Assembly: GCF_030317205.1 (NCBI RefSeq)
Contig: NZ_JASZYB010000001.1
Location: 248,001-312,000 of the forward strand
Origin: Variovorax sp. J2L1-78
Lineage (GTDB): Bacteria; Pseudomonadota; Gammaproteobacteria; Burkholderiales; Burkholderiaceae_C
Length of the DNA: 64,000 bases
Direction of reading: 5' to 3'
Shown here: positions 43,313 through 50,927 of the stretch, in pieces
Layout of the letters: each line of letters starts with the position of its first letter
Position numbering within the stretch: the first letter of the stretch is position 1
The notes under the pieces: model-generated
What the model saw: only the letters and a program-made list of their open reading frames with translations
The model's database searches: none
Told to the model about the DNA's origin: nothing
Position numbers and translations under genes: made by a program

Positions 43313-43346
43313 GATATTGGAAGTCTCCAATATTCCTTCCAATATC
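43313..43346. repeat. Inverted repeat near tRNA-Asn
   Basis: Arms GATATTGGAA and TTCCAATATC (10 bp) flank a 14-base centre that contains another TCCAATATT. It is AT-rich in a GC-rich setting. It could be an operator, a recombination site or part of the prophage edge; the sequence alone does not decide. Confidence 0.5.
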
Positions 43347-43361
43347 GCCCGCCAAAAGTAA

Positions 43362-43392
43362 AAGCCCCGCTACCTTTTGAGTAGCGGGGCTT
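43362..43392 (-). terminator. Terminator of the tRNA-Asn transcript
   Basis: A 12-bp stem (AAGCCCCGCTAC / GTAGCGGGGCTT) with a 7-base loop. Read on the minus strand it is followed by TTTTACTTTT, 24 bases after the tRNA 3' end. Confidence 0.85.
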
Positions 43393-43415
43393 CCAAGAAC
43401 CACGGGGGTTAATTT

Positions 43416-43491
43416 TGGCTCCTCGACCTGGGCTCGAACCAGGGACCTACGGATTAACAGTCCGGCGCTCTACCAACTGAGCTATCGAGGA
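43416..43491 (-). tRNA. tRNA-Asn (GTT)
   Basis: A standard 76-base cloverleaf on the minus strand with encoded CCA. Acceptor TCCTCGA / TCGAGGA, D arm TAGCTCAGTTGGTAGAGC, anticodon GTT in ACTGTTAATCC, T loop TTCGAGC. Its 3' end faces the prophage, which suggests it was the integration target. Confidence 0.95.
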
Positions 43492-43559
43492 ACAAGCCTC
43501 AGATTATAGCGTGGTTTTTTGGCTCTTTTGAAGAGGGCGGTTGTCGCGTTGCAAAGTTT

Positions 43560-45722
43560 TCACAACGCTGCCGTGACGGCAAGCCGCAAGGTCCGCGGCG
43601 CGCCGGGAAAGAGGTACACGTGACCGTACTGGTAGGGCGATTCCTTCCAGTACCGCTTGTCGGCGAGGTTCTCGATGCCGAAGGTCCACTGCGTCGCGAC
43701 GCCACCGATCTTCGTGTCGTAGCGCAGCGCCGCATCGAAGCGCGTCCATGAAGGCAAGGTGATCGATCCATCCGGCAGGACATTGCGGCGGCCTTCGTGC
43801 GACATCTGGCCTTGCAGTTCGAGGCCGGGGACTGCGGCGATGCGGTAGGCGGCTTGCGCCCGAAGCACTTGCCGCGGTACGTTGGTCGGGCGCTGGCCGT
43901 TGACCGACGCATCGGCGCTGCCAGAGCGCTTCGCATCGATCAGCGTCATGCCGGCTGCCAGACGCCAGGGGCCGTCGCGCCAGTCGCCGTTCAGCTCCAG
44001 GCCGCGATGCTCGGCTTCGCCATCGAAGCCGGCGGTACACGGCGCAGCCGGGTTGCCGCAGGTGTCGATGTCGGTCACCGGCCGTGTGATGGCGAACAGT
44101 GCTGCCTGCCAGTTCAGCGCGCCCTTGCTCCCCTTCAAGCCCACCTCGCGCTGGCGAGACACGAGCGCGGGCAGGCCCTGGCCCGCGTTGGCGTAGCCGA
44201 CGTTGTTCGGCACGACCTGCGACTCCACGCCTTCGCCCCAGCTCGCGTAGGCCATGAGACCCGGTTGCAGTGCATAGCTCACGGCCACCCAAGGCGTGGT
44301 GATGCCGTCTTTGTAGCCCGTGGGCTCGGAGCCGTCGGTGCGCACGCCGTCGCGATTGAGCCGCGTATGCCGCACGCCGAGCCAGCTGGTGAAGCGGTCG
44401 TTCCAGCGGATTGCGTCCTGCAGCGACAGCTCCGTGGAGCGCTCGTCGCGGTCGGTGTTGGGGATGATTGGTGTCGGATCGGCCGGCACGATCGCGGTAC
44501 CCCACACATTGCCGATGCCGACCGGCCTGTAGGCTTGGTCCTGGAAGCGGTTGCGCACGCGGCTCGCCAGCAGGCCCACCGTCAGGTCGTGCCGCACGCT
44601 GCCGGTCATCACGTTGCCCTTGAGGCTGAGGTTGCCCGCGGTCTGTGTGCGGCGCTCGTCCTCGCTGCGGAAATCGTAGAAGTCGAAGGTGCCGTCCGAA
44701 CAGTAGCGGTCATAGTTGCCTTCGGCGCCGCAGCCGGAGGCGTAGGCGAGCCGGTCGTCGCTCTTGAGCCGCTGCTGGCCGACCTGCGCGCTCCAGCGCC
44801 AGTCGCTGTTGATCGCCTGCGTGAAGCGCAGCGTGCCGGTCAGCCCTTCGAACACCGAGGGCTGCGACCACGGCTGGTTGTTGAGGTTGATGCGCGGGTC
44901 GACCGGCGCCGGCAGCGTGTTGCCGAGCAGGCTGAAGCCGTTCTGGCTGGGCTGGCGCTTCTTGCTGTACTCGATCTCGGCCTCGAACACCGAGTCGCGG
45001 GTGATGCGCCAGTCGGCTGCCAGCGAGAACAGGTGGCGCTCGCCGTCGAGCGAATAGGTGCGCGGCTTGAGGTCCTCGGCCGCGACGTTCAGTCGGTAGC
45101 CGAACTGGCGGTCCTCGCCGAAGCGCCCGCCCAGGTCGACCGCACCGAGCACGCTGCCACGGCCCGACACCTCGGTGCGCACCTTGCGCAGGTTCTGCTC
45201 GGTCGGTCGCTTGACCACGTAGTTGACCAGGCCGCCGGGCGCGCTGGTGCCGGCCTGGATGCCGCTGGTGCCACGCAGGATCTCGACGCGCTCCTTGTTG
45301 TCGAGCGGGATCGCCGTCTCGGCGCTGATCGGCAGGCCCTCGCGCCGGTAGTTGAAGCGGTTGTCCAGCACGAAGCCGCGCACCGTCAGATAGTCCCAGT
45401 AGCCGGCCGAGTTGTACGCGTCGGTCACCGACGGATCGAACTGCGTGAGGTCGGCGAGTCGACGCGCGCCGCTGGCCTGCAGTTGCTGGCTGTCGATCAC
45501 GGTGGCGGAAATCGGCACGTCCTTCAGCGGCAGGTCGCCGAAGCCGCTGATGTCGGCCTGCGGCGGGGTGCTGCGCGCGTCGACGGTGACGGACGGCAGC
45601 GTGGCCTCCTGGGCGTGCGCGACGGCACCCGTCATCGAGAGCAGGGCAGCCGCGACGGCCAGGGCGACGGAGGTGGGGCGAGGGGTGTGCATGGGGCGGG
45701 TGGGAGCAGGGAAAGAAGTCAT
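43560..45722 (-). CDS. TonB-dependent outer-membrane receptor in the thiamine operon
   Basis: 720 aa. A signal peptide (VALAVAAALLSMTGAVAHAQ) is followed by a plug domain (LPLKDVPISATVIDSQQLQA, VEILRGTSGIQAGTSAPGGL VNYV) and a 22-strand-type barrel ending in LRLAVTAAL. By general similarity it groups with FhuA/siderophore receptors. It begins 5 bases after thiE, as the last gene of thiO-S-G-E, so a role in uptake of thiamine or a precursor is more likely than iron. The start could also be an ATG ten codons on. A transcript from the TPP riboswitch could reach it. Confidence 0.9.
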   Translation of the reverse strand: MTSFPAPTRPMHTPRPTSVALAVAAALLSMTGAVAHAQEATLPSVTVDARSTPPQADISGFGDLPLKDVPISATVIDSQQLQASGARRLADLTQFDPSVTDAYNSAGYWDYLTVRGFVLDNRFNYRREGLPISAETAIPLDNKERVEILRGTSGIQAGTSAPGGLVNYVVKRPTEQNLRKVRTEVSGRGSVLGAVDLGGRFGEDRQFGYRLNVAAEDLKPRTYSLDGERHLFSLAADWRITRDSVFEAEIEYSKKRQPSQNGFSLLGNTLPAPVDPRINLNNQPWSQPSVFEGLTGTLRFTQAINSDWRWSAQVGQQRLKSDDRLAYASGCGAEGNYDRYCSDGTFDFYDFRSEDERRTQTAGNLSLKGNVMTGSVRHDLTVGLLASRVRNRFQDQAYRPVGIGNVWGTAIVPADPTPIIPNTDRDERSTELSLQDAIRWNDRFTSWLGVRHTRLNRDGVRTDGSEPTGYKDGITTPWVAVSYALQPGLMAYASWGEGVESQVVPNNVGYANAGQGLPALVSRQREVGLKGSKGALNWQAALFAITRPVTDIDTCGNPAAPCTAGFDGEAEHRGLELNGDWRDGPWRLAAGMTLIDAKRSGSADASVNGQRPTNVPRQVLRAQAAYRIAAVPGLELQGQMSHEGRRNVLPDGSITLPSWTRFDAALRYDTKIGGVATQWTFGIENLADKRYWKESPYQYGHVYLFPGAPRTLRLAVTAAL

Positions 45723-45727
45723 CGGAT

Positions 45728-46639
45728 TCAGTGCGCAGCGGCAACGGCGGCGGTTAGTCGTGCGGCCATCGCCTCGGGGTTGTCGGCGGCGATCAGTGCA
45801 CGCACCATCGCGACCGAGCCGACGCCGGTCGCGAGCACGGCCGGCAGCCGCTCGGCATCGATCCCGCCGATCGCGACCCGCGGATAGCCGCGCAGCAGGC
45901 GCGCGTAGGCGTGCAGACGGGCAATGCCTTGGGGCGCCGTCGCCATCCGCTTGAGCGTGGTCGGGAAGACGGCCCCCATCGCGATGTAGCTCGGGCTCAC
46001 CATGTCGGCACGCACCATCTCCGCATAGCCGTGCGTGCTGACGCCCAGCCGCAGGCCGGCCGTGTGGATGCGCCGCAGGTCGTCGGATGCGAGCGCATCG
46101 AGGTCTTCCTGCCCGAGGTGCACGCCGTAGGCGCGGGCGGCGATGGCAGCCTGCCAGTGGTCATTGATGAAGAGCCGCGCGCCGGTGCCTTGCACGGCCT
46201 CCACCGCAGCGGCGACTTCGCGGTCGATCGCAGCAGCGTCGGTCGACTTGAAGCGCAACTGCACCGTCGGCACACCAGCGCGTGCCATGCGACCGACCCA
46301 TGCGGCGTCGGGGAGCACGGCATAAAGGCCGAGCTGTTCGGGGCAGGGCGCGAAGGCATCGCTGCGCGCGCTGGGCGGGAAGCGGCCCATGCCGAAGTCC
46401 GCGGGCGAATCGGGCCAGGCCCGGGCGTCGAAGCGGCCGGTGCGTACGGTCTGCGCATGCCAGGCGCAGGCCAGGCATTCGGCATCGGCGTCGATGAAGC
46501 CGAGCGCCATGCAGGCCTGCTTGGCGGCGCGGTACACCGGATGCGCGGAGCGAAAGCCGACCGGTGGTGGTGTGACCGTGCCGAAGCGCGCGGCATGCGC
46601 GGCGACGATCTCGGCGGCGGTGGGGGTGGTGTCGTTCAT
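45728..46639 (-). CDS. thiE: Thiamine-phosphate synthase ThiE with N-terminal extension
   Basis: Joins HMP pyrophosphate and the thiazole phosphate to thiamine phosphate. The C-terminal about 200 residues are the ThiE TIM barrel (VPTVQLRFKSTDAAAIDREV, RLFINDHWQAAIAARAYGVH LGQED, GVSTHGYAEM, YIAMGAVFPTTLK and AIGGI). About 95 extra residues precede it (AEIVAAHAARFGTVTPPPVG ... CLACAWHAQTVRTGRFDARA), not found in E. coli ThiE. Start overlaps the thiG stop (ATGA). The role of the extension is unknown. Confidence 0.9.
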   Translation of the reverse strand: MNDTTPTAAEIVAAHAARFGTVTPPPVGFRSAHPVYRAAKQACMALGFIDADAECLACAWHAQTVRTGRFDARAWPDSPADFGMGRFPPSARSDAFAPCPEQLGLYAVLPDAAWVGRMARAGVPTVQLRFKSTDAAAIDREVAAAVEAVQGTGARLFINDHWQAAIAARAYGVHLGQEDLDALASDDLRRIHTAGLRLGVSTHGYAEMVRADMVSPSYIAMGAVFPTTLKRMATAPQGIARLHAYARLLRGYPRVAIGGIDAERLPAVLATGVGSVAMVRALIAADNPEAMAARLTAAVAAAH

Positions 46640-47454
46640 GCGGTGTCGTGGTGCCAGAAGGGCGTGCCGAGGACCGGCGTGCTGGGTTGCGCGCAGGCCT
46701 GCGCGGCCATCGCACCCGCACGGTGTGCATTGCGGCCGGCCCGCACCGCATCGGCGAAGGCGCCGGCCATCGAGACAGGGTCCTGCGCCAGCGCGACGGC
46801 GGTGTTGAGCAGCACGCCGTCGTAGCCCCACTCCATCACCTGGCAGGCGTGCGAGGGCAGGCCGAGGCCGGCGTCGACCAGCAAGGGCGCGTCGAGTCGT
46901 TCACGCAGCAGTTGCAGCGCGTACGGGTTGACGGGACCCCGGCCGGTGCCGATGGGCGCGGCCCAGGGCATGACGGCCTGGCAGCCGACGTCGACCAGGC
47001 GCTGGCACAGCACCAGGTCGTCGGTGCAGTAGGGCAGCACGAGGAAGCCGTCGCGGATGAGCTGCGCGGCGGCGTCGACCAGGTTCAGCGTGTCGGGCTG
47101 CAGCGTGTAGTCGTCGCCGATGAGCTCGAGCTTGATCCACGGCGTGTCGAACAGCTCGCGCGCCATCTGCGCGGTGGCGATGACTTCCTGTACCCCGTGG
47201 CAGCCGGCGGTGTTGGGCAGCACCGGCACGCCGAGTTGTCTGAGCATGTGCCAGAAGCCGTTGTCGTCATGGCCGCCGGTGCCGGGCACCGCGGTCTGCC
47301 GGCGAAGCGATGCCGTGAGCATGGCTGGCCGCGCGCACCGCACCGCGGCCTCGAGCACGTCGGGCGACGGGTAACGCGCCGTGCCCAACAGCAGGCGGCT
47401 GGGGAAGGTCTGGCCGTAGAGCACCAGCGGGTCGTCGGATGTCGATGCGTGCAT
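46636..47454 (-). CDS. thiG: Thiazole synthase ThiG
   Basis: 272 aa. Condenses DXP, dehydroglycine and the ThiS thiocarboxylate to the thiazole phosphate. Typical sequence: LLLGTARYPSPDVLEAAVRC, PNTAGCHGVQEVIATAQMAR, WIKLELIGDDYTLQPDTLNL, AVMPWAAPIGTGRGPVNPYA and VDAGLGLPSHACQVMEWGYD G. It lies 3 bases after thiS and overlaps thiE. Confidence 0.94.
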   Translation of the reverse strand: MHASTSDDPLVLYGQTFPSRLLLGTARYPSPDVLEAAVRCARPAMLTASLRRQTAVPGTGGHDDNGFWHMLRQLGVPVLPNTAGCHGVQEVIATAQMARELFDTPWIKLELIGDDYTLQPDTLNLVDAAAQLIRDGFLVLPYCTDDLVLCQRLVDVGCQAVMPWAAPIGTGRGPVNPYALQLLRERLDAPLLVDAGLGLPSHACQVMEWGYDGVLLNTAVALAQDPVSMAGAFADAVRAGRNAHRAGAMAAQACAQPSTPVLGTPFWHHDTA

Positions 47455-47457
47455 GGG

Positions 47458-47655
47458 CTAGCCTCCAGTCACCGGGCGAATGACTTCGAGCCGGTCGTCG
47501 TTCTTCAGCGCGTGCGCGGCATAGGCCGAGCGCGGCACGAATTCGCGGTTCACCGCCACCGCATAGGGCGGCACGGCGTTCATCGCGACGAGCGCATCGG
47601 CCACCGTGGCCGGCTCGGGCAAGGTGTGCGGCGTGTCGTTGATCAGCACGTGCAT
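47458..47655 (-). CDS. thiS: Sulfur-carrier protein ThiS
   Basis: 65 aa with a ubiquitin-like fold and the required C-terminal Gly-Gly (RLEVIRPVTGG), which is adenylated and thiocarboxylated to give sulfur to ThiG. The NREFVPRSAYAAHALKNDD segment is typical. It overlaps the 3' end of thiO by 13 bases. Confidence 0.93.
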   Translation of the reverse strand: MHVLINDTPHTLPEPATVADALVAMNAVPPYAVAVNREFVPRSAYAAHALKNDDRLEVIRPVTGG

Positions 47656-48740
47656 GCCATGGCCTCCATCGGCAGGTCGAAGCGCTCGGCCAGTGCCGAG
47701 TGCCCGGTGGCCAGCAGTTCCATCGCCATGTCCAGCATCGCGGGCGCCACCAGAAAGCCGTGCCGGTACAGGCCGTTGATCTGCAGCACGCGCGGGCGCG
47801 GTTGGCGCAGGGCCGGCAGGTTGTCGGGCAGCGTTGGCCGGCACTGCGTCGCGATCTCCAGGATGCGTGCTTCGGCGAAACCGCTGTGCACCGCATAGGC
47901 CGCGCTCAGCAGTTCGAGCGTCGAGCGCACGCTGGCCGGTGACAGGTCGGCCGACTCGATCTCGGTGGCGCCGATGACGAACACGCCATCGGGCTTGGGC
48001 GCGATGTAGAGCGGGTAGCGCGGGTGCACCAGCCGCACCGGCCGCGTGAGGGCGACCTCGGGCGCGTGCACCCGGATCACCTCGCCGCGCACGCCACGCA
48101 GCGATGGCCATTGATTGCGGGCGCCAAGGCCCCGGCAGTCGATCACGCGTTCGTTCGGTGCGGGCGAAAAGTCGTCGAGCGAGCGGGCGTCATGCCAGTG
48201 CATGCGCACGTTCGGCATCGCTTCCAATGCAGAGCGCAGTGCATCGAGCAGCGCGCGGTTGTCGAGCTGGCCTTCGTCCGGCAGGAACAGGCCCTGCGCG
48301 AAGCGGGTGCCCAGCGACGGTTCCAACGCCGTGATGCGATCGGCGTCGACGCGCTGCATCGCCGGCAGTGCGGGTACCTGTTCGCCGGTGTGTTCGAGCA
48401 CGCGCGCCAGGCGCGCCGCTTCGGCCGCGTCCTGCCGGTGCCACAGCACCAGCGTGCCCTCGCGCTGGAAGAAGACCGGCGTGTCGAGCGACTGCAGCAG
48501 CGCGGGCCAGCGTGCGAGGGCGTGATGGCCCATGCGCACCACCGACGCGGGTGCCACGGCGGATTCGGCCAGCGGCGCGAGCATCGCGGCGGCCACGCGC
48601 GCGGCGGCGCCCTCGGCCTCCGGGCCACCCGCGTCGAACACGGCGACCTGGCACCCGGCGCGCGCCAGGCCGAGCGCCATCAGGCGGCCCATCAGGCCGG
48701 CGCCGAGCACGGTTGCCGCGTCGAAAGGCAAGGAGCTCAT
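47643..48740 (-). CDS. thiO: Glycine oxidase ThiO
   Basis: FAD-dependent amine oxidase of 365 aa that supplies dehydroglycine for thiazole synthesis. FAD motif VLGAGLMGRLMALGLARAGC, then RVAAAMLAPLAES, the conserved IDCRGLGARNQWPSLRGVRG, and a C-terminal NGLYRHGFLVAPAMLDMAME. The ATG at 48740 is chosen; longer starts would run into the 47-base gap to the divergent thiD. First gene of the minus-strand thi operon. Confidence 0.92.
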   Translation of the reverse strand: MSSLPFDAATVLGAGLMGRLMALGLARAGCQVAVFDAGGPEAEGAAARVAAAMLAPLAESAVAPASVVRMGHHALARWPALLQSLDTPVFFQREGTLVLWHRQDAAEAARLARVLEHTGEQVPALPAMQRVDADRITALEPSLGTRFAQGLFLPDEGQLDNRALLDALRSALEAMPNVRMHWHDARSLDDFSPAPNERVIDCRGLGARNQWPSLRGVRGEVIRVHAPEVALTRPVRLVHPRYPLYIAPKPDGVFVIGATEIESADLSPASVRSTLELLSAAYAVHSGFAEARILEIATQCRPTLPDNLPALRQPRPRVLQINGLYRHGFLVAPAMLDMAMELLATGHSALAERFDLPMEAMACTC

Positions 48741-48787
48741 CGCGTCGCCGCGACGGTGCATCGCACCCATCGCCCATAATTTTCGAG

Positions 48788-49645
48788 ATGACGAACCTGC
48801 CCGCCACCGACGCGCCACCGACGCAGCGCTATGCCCGCGTGCTTTCCATCGCCGGCTCCGACAGCGGTGGCGGTGCCGGCATCCAGGCCGACCTCAAGAC
48901 CTTCGCGGCACTCGGCTGCTACGGCATGACGGCCATCACCGCGCTCACCGCGCAGAACACGCGCGGCGTTACCGGCATCCATGCCGTGCCGCCCACGTTC
49001 CTGAAGGCGCAGATCGGGGCGGTGGTGGAGGACATCGGCGTCGACGCGGTCAAGCTCGGCATGCTGCCGACGCCCGAAAGCGTCGAGGTGGTCGCCTGGG
49101 CCATCGAGCACTACCACCTGCCGAACGTCGTGCTCGACCCGGTGATGGTCGCGACCAGCGGCACCCGCTTGATCGCATCGGAGACCGTGGCCCTGATGGT
49201 GACGCTGCTGTTCCCGCGCGCGGTGCTGGTGACCCCGAACCTCGACGAGGCGGCATGGCTGATCGGCCACGGCATCGGCGACATCGATGCGCTCGACCGT
49301 GCAGTCGACGCCCTGTTGATGCAAGGCATGCGTGGCGTGTTGCTCAAGGGTGGGCATCTGCCGGGCGACGACCTGGTCGACCTGCTCGGGCAGCAGGGCG
49401 GGGCGCGCCATCGCTACGCCTCGGCACGCATCGCCAGCCGCAACCTGCACGGCACCGGCTGCACGCTCTCGTCGGCCATCGCCGCGCAACTCGCGCTGGG
49501 CCATGCGTTGCCCGACGCCGTGGGCCTGGCGCGCCGCTACGTGCTCGGCGCGATCGCGGCGGGCGTCGACGTCCAGACCGGTGGCGGGCACGGCCCGCTC
49601 AACCACGGCTTCGCGCCGGTGCCGACGCATCGGCTGCCGCAGTGA
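48788..49645 (+). CDS. thiD: Hydroxymethylpyrimidine (phosphate) kinase ThiD
   Basis: 285-aa ribokinase-fold enzyme giving HMP-PP for ThiE. Motifs: SIAGSDSGGGAGIQADLKTF, TAITALTAQNTRGV, VLDPVMVATSGTRLI, VTPNLDEAAWLIG, GVLLKGGH and the catalytic GTGCTLSSAIAAQLALG. It is divergent from thiO with only 47 bases between start codons. The TPP riboswitch downstream is on the opposite strand, so it does not precede thiD. Confidence 0.93.
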   Translation: MTNLPATDAPPTQRYARVLSIAGSDSGGGAGIQADLKTFAALGCYGMTAITALTAQNTRGVTGIHAVPPTFLKAQIGAVVEDIGVDAVKLGMLPTPESVEVVAWAIEHYHLPNVVLDPVMVATSGTRLIASETVALMVTLLFPRAVLVTPNLDEAAWLIGHGIGDIDALDRAVDALLMQGMRGVLLKGGHLPGDDLVDLLGQQGGARHRYASARIASRNLHGTGCTLSSAIAAQLALGHALPDAVGLARRYVLGAIAAGVDVQTGGGHGPLNHGFAPVPTHRLPQ

Positions 49646-49754
49646 TCATGTGTGCCATCCATTTGCTCCATGCAAAGTGTTTGGCAGGTGGGCATGGCCC
49701 GAAAGCACAAGCGACGCGACCGATCGGCGGTGCGGCATTGCGGCGTGTCGGGCC

Positions 49755-49840
49755 GGCTTCCCTGCGCGAGGATTACCTCAATCAGGTTCAAAGGGACTCT
49801 CTCAGCCGTTGCACTCGCGTGCGTCGGCACCCCTAGCGGA
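49755..49840 (-). promoter_or_regulatory. TPP riboswitch (THI element), pointing toward thiD and thiO
   Basis: On the minus strand the conserved boxes occur in order: AGGGGTGCC, a hairpin, CGGCTGAGAGAG, then GAACCTGATTGAGGTAATCC and GCGCAGGGAAGCC. The closing P1 pairs are GCT/AGC. A TAGAAT (minus strand, about 49871-49876) may be its -10 element, and a 10-bp hairpin (49841-49865) sits between. The next minus-strand gene is thiO, 1.0 kb away beyond the antisense of thiD. No minus-strand gene of its own is seen. Confidence 0.88.
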
Positions 49841-49943
49841 TCGCTGCGCGGGTTGCGCGCAGCGAGGGTGATTCTAGTCACACCGGCGCAGGTCGCGCGT
49901 CTTGGGTAGGCTCACGCGCCTCATCCCGATTCCTGATCTCTGC

Positions 49944-50927
49944 ATGAAAGCCATCACCTTCGACGATTTCGGCACGGCCGACGTTCTGCAACTGACCGAT
50001 GTTCCCGAGCCCGTGCTCCGCCCCGACGATTTGCTGGTGCGCAACCGCGCGGTGGGCGTCAACCGTGCCGACCTGAACCAGCGCCGGGGTGCCTATGGCC
50101 GCGCGGACTTCGGCGACTCGACACTGATGGGCCTCGAGATCGCCGGCGAGGTGATCGCGATGGGCGCGAACGTGTCCGGCTTTGCGCTGGGCGACCGCGT
50201 GATGGGCATCGTGGGCGGCGGCGCGTACGCCGAGATCGCGCGCATCGACCACCGCATGGCGGTGCAGGTGCCGCATGGCCTCGACGATGTGCAGGCGGCC
50301 GCCGTGCCCGAGGTGTTCGTGACCGCGCACGAGGCCCTGGTGCACCTGGGCCGGCTCGAGGCCGGCGAGCGCGTGCTGATCCACGCGGCGGCGGGTGGCG
50401 TCGGCTCGGCGGCGGTGCAGCTGGCCCATGCGATCGGCGCCCAGGTGTTCGCGAGCGCCAGCGGCGACAAGCTCGACCGTGTGCGCGCGTTCGGCGCCGA
50501 CGTCGGCATCGACCACCGCGCGCAGGACTTCGCGGAGGTCGTCGCGGCCGAAACCGGCGGGCGCGGCGTCGATGTCGTGATCGATTTCGTCGGCGCGCCT
50601 TACTTCGAGCGCAATGTGCGCGCGCTGGCCGACGGTGGGCGGCTGGTGCAGGTCGGCGTGATGGGCGGCACGGCGGGCGCGAGCATGCCGATCGACCGCC
50701 TGCTCTTCGGTCATCTGCAGATCATGGGCACGGTGATGAAGTCGCGCACGCCGGCCGTGAAGCAGGCGATGACGCGGCGCTTCGCGCAGCGCTGGCTGGC
50801 GCAGTTCGGCTCGGGTGAACTGCAGCCGGTGATCGACACGGTGTGGCCGCTGGCGCAGGCGGCCGACGCACACCGGCGCATGGAGTCCGGCCTCAGCGTC
50901 GGGAAGATCGTGCTGTCGGTGCCTTAA
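49944..50927 (+). CDS. NAD(P)H:quinone oxidoreductase, zeta-crystallin/PIG3-like
   Basis: 327-aa medium-chain dehydrogenase/reductase without the zinc ligands. GroES-like N-terminus (VNRADLNQRRGAYGRADFGD, GLEIAGEVIAMG) and a Rossmann domain with AAAGGVGSAAVQLAHAIGA for NADPH. Ends in MESGLSVGKIVLSVP. Family members reduce quinones or enones. The ATG at 49944 fits family length. It converges on the ferredoxin reductase gene with a 4-base overlap. Confidence 0.9.
   Translation: MKAITFDDFGTADVLQLTDVPEPVLRPDDLLVRNRAVGVNRADLNQRRGAYGRADFGDSTLMGLEIAGEVIAMGANVSGFALGDRVMGIVGGGAYAEIARIDHRMAVQVPHGLDDVQAAAVPEVFVTAHEALVHLGRLEAGERVLIHAAAGGVGSAAVQLAHAIGAQVFASASGDKLDRVRAFGADVGIDHRAQDFAEVVAAETGGRGVDVVIDFVGAPYFERNVRALADGGRLVQVGVMGGTAGASMPIDRLLFGHLQIMGTVMKSRTPAVKQAMTRRFAQRWLAQFGSGELQPVIDTVWPLAQAADAHRRMESGLSVGKIVLSVP

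Larger units (their letters stand above)
35277..43415. mobile_element. Deleted prophage next to tRNA-Asn
   Basis: The block contains an integrase fragment, an excisionase-like HTH, a truncated J-domain phage protein, many short phage genes, a NinX-like DUF2591 protein, a CAU tRNA and terminase small and large subunits. No portal, capsid, tail or lysis gene is present, so it cannot make virions. The right side lies beside the 3' end of tRNA-Asn, a usual integration site, but no duplicated att core was found. At both ends genes are truncated tail to tail, which marks deletions. Confidence 0.75.

Noticed and set aside
35277..43415. A duplicated tRNA-Asn 3' end that would mark attL
   Set aside because: Looked for the T-arm and acceptor sequence on the left side of the prophage and did not find it.
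49537..49760. A minus-strand leader ORF after the riboswitch (MDGTHDHCGSRC...)
   Set aside because: There is a GGAG and an ATG, but the frame mostly mirrors thiD and has no family.
49841..49865. Terminator at the 10-bp hairpin near the TPP riboswitch
   Set aside because: No T run follows on either strand.
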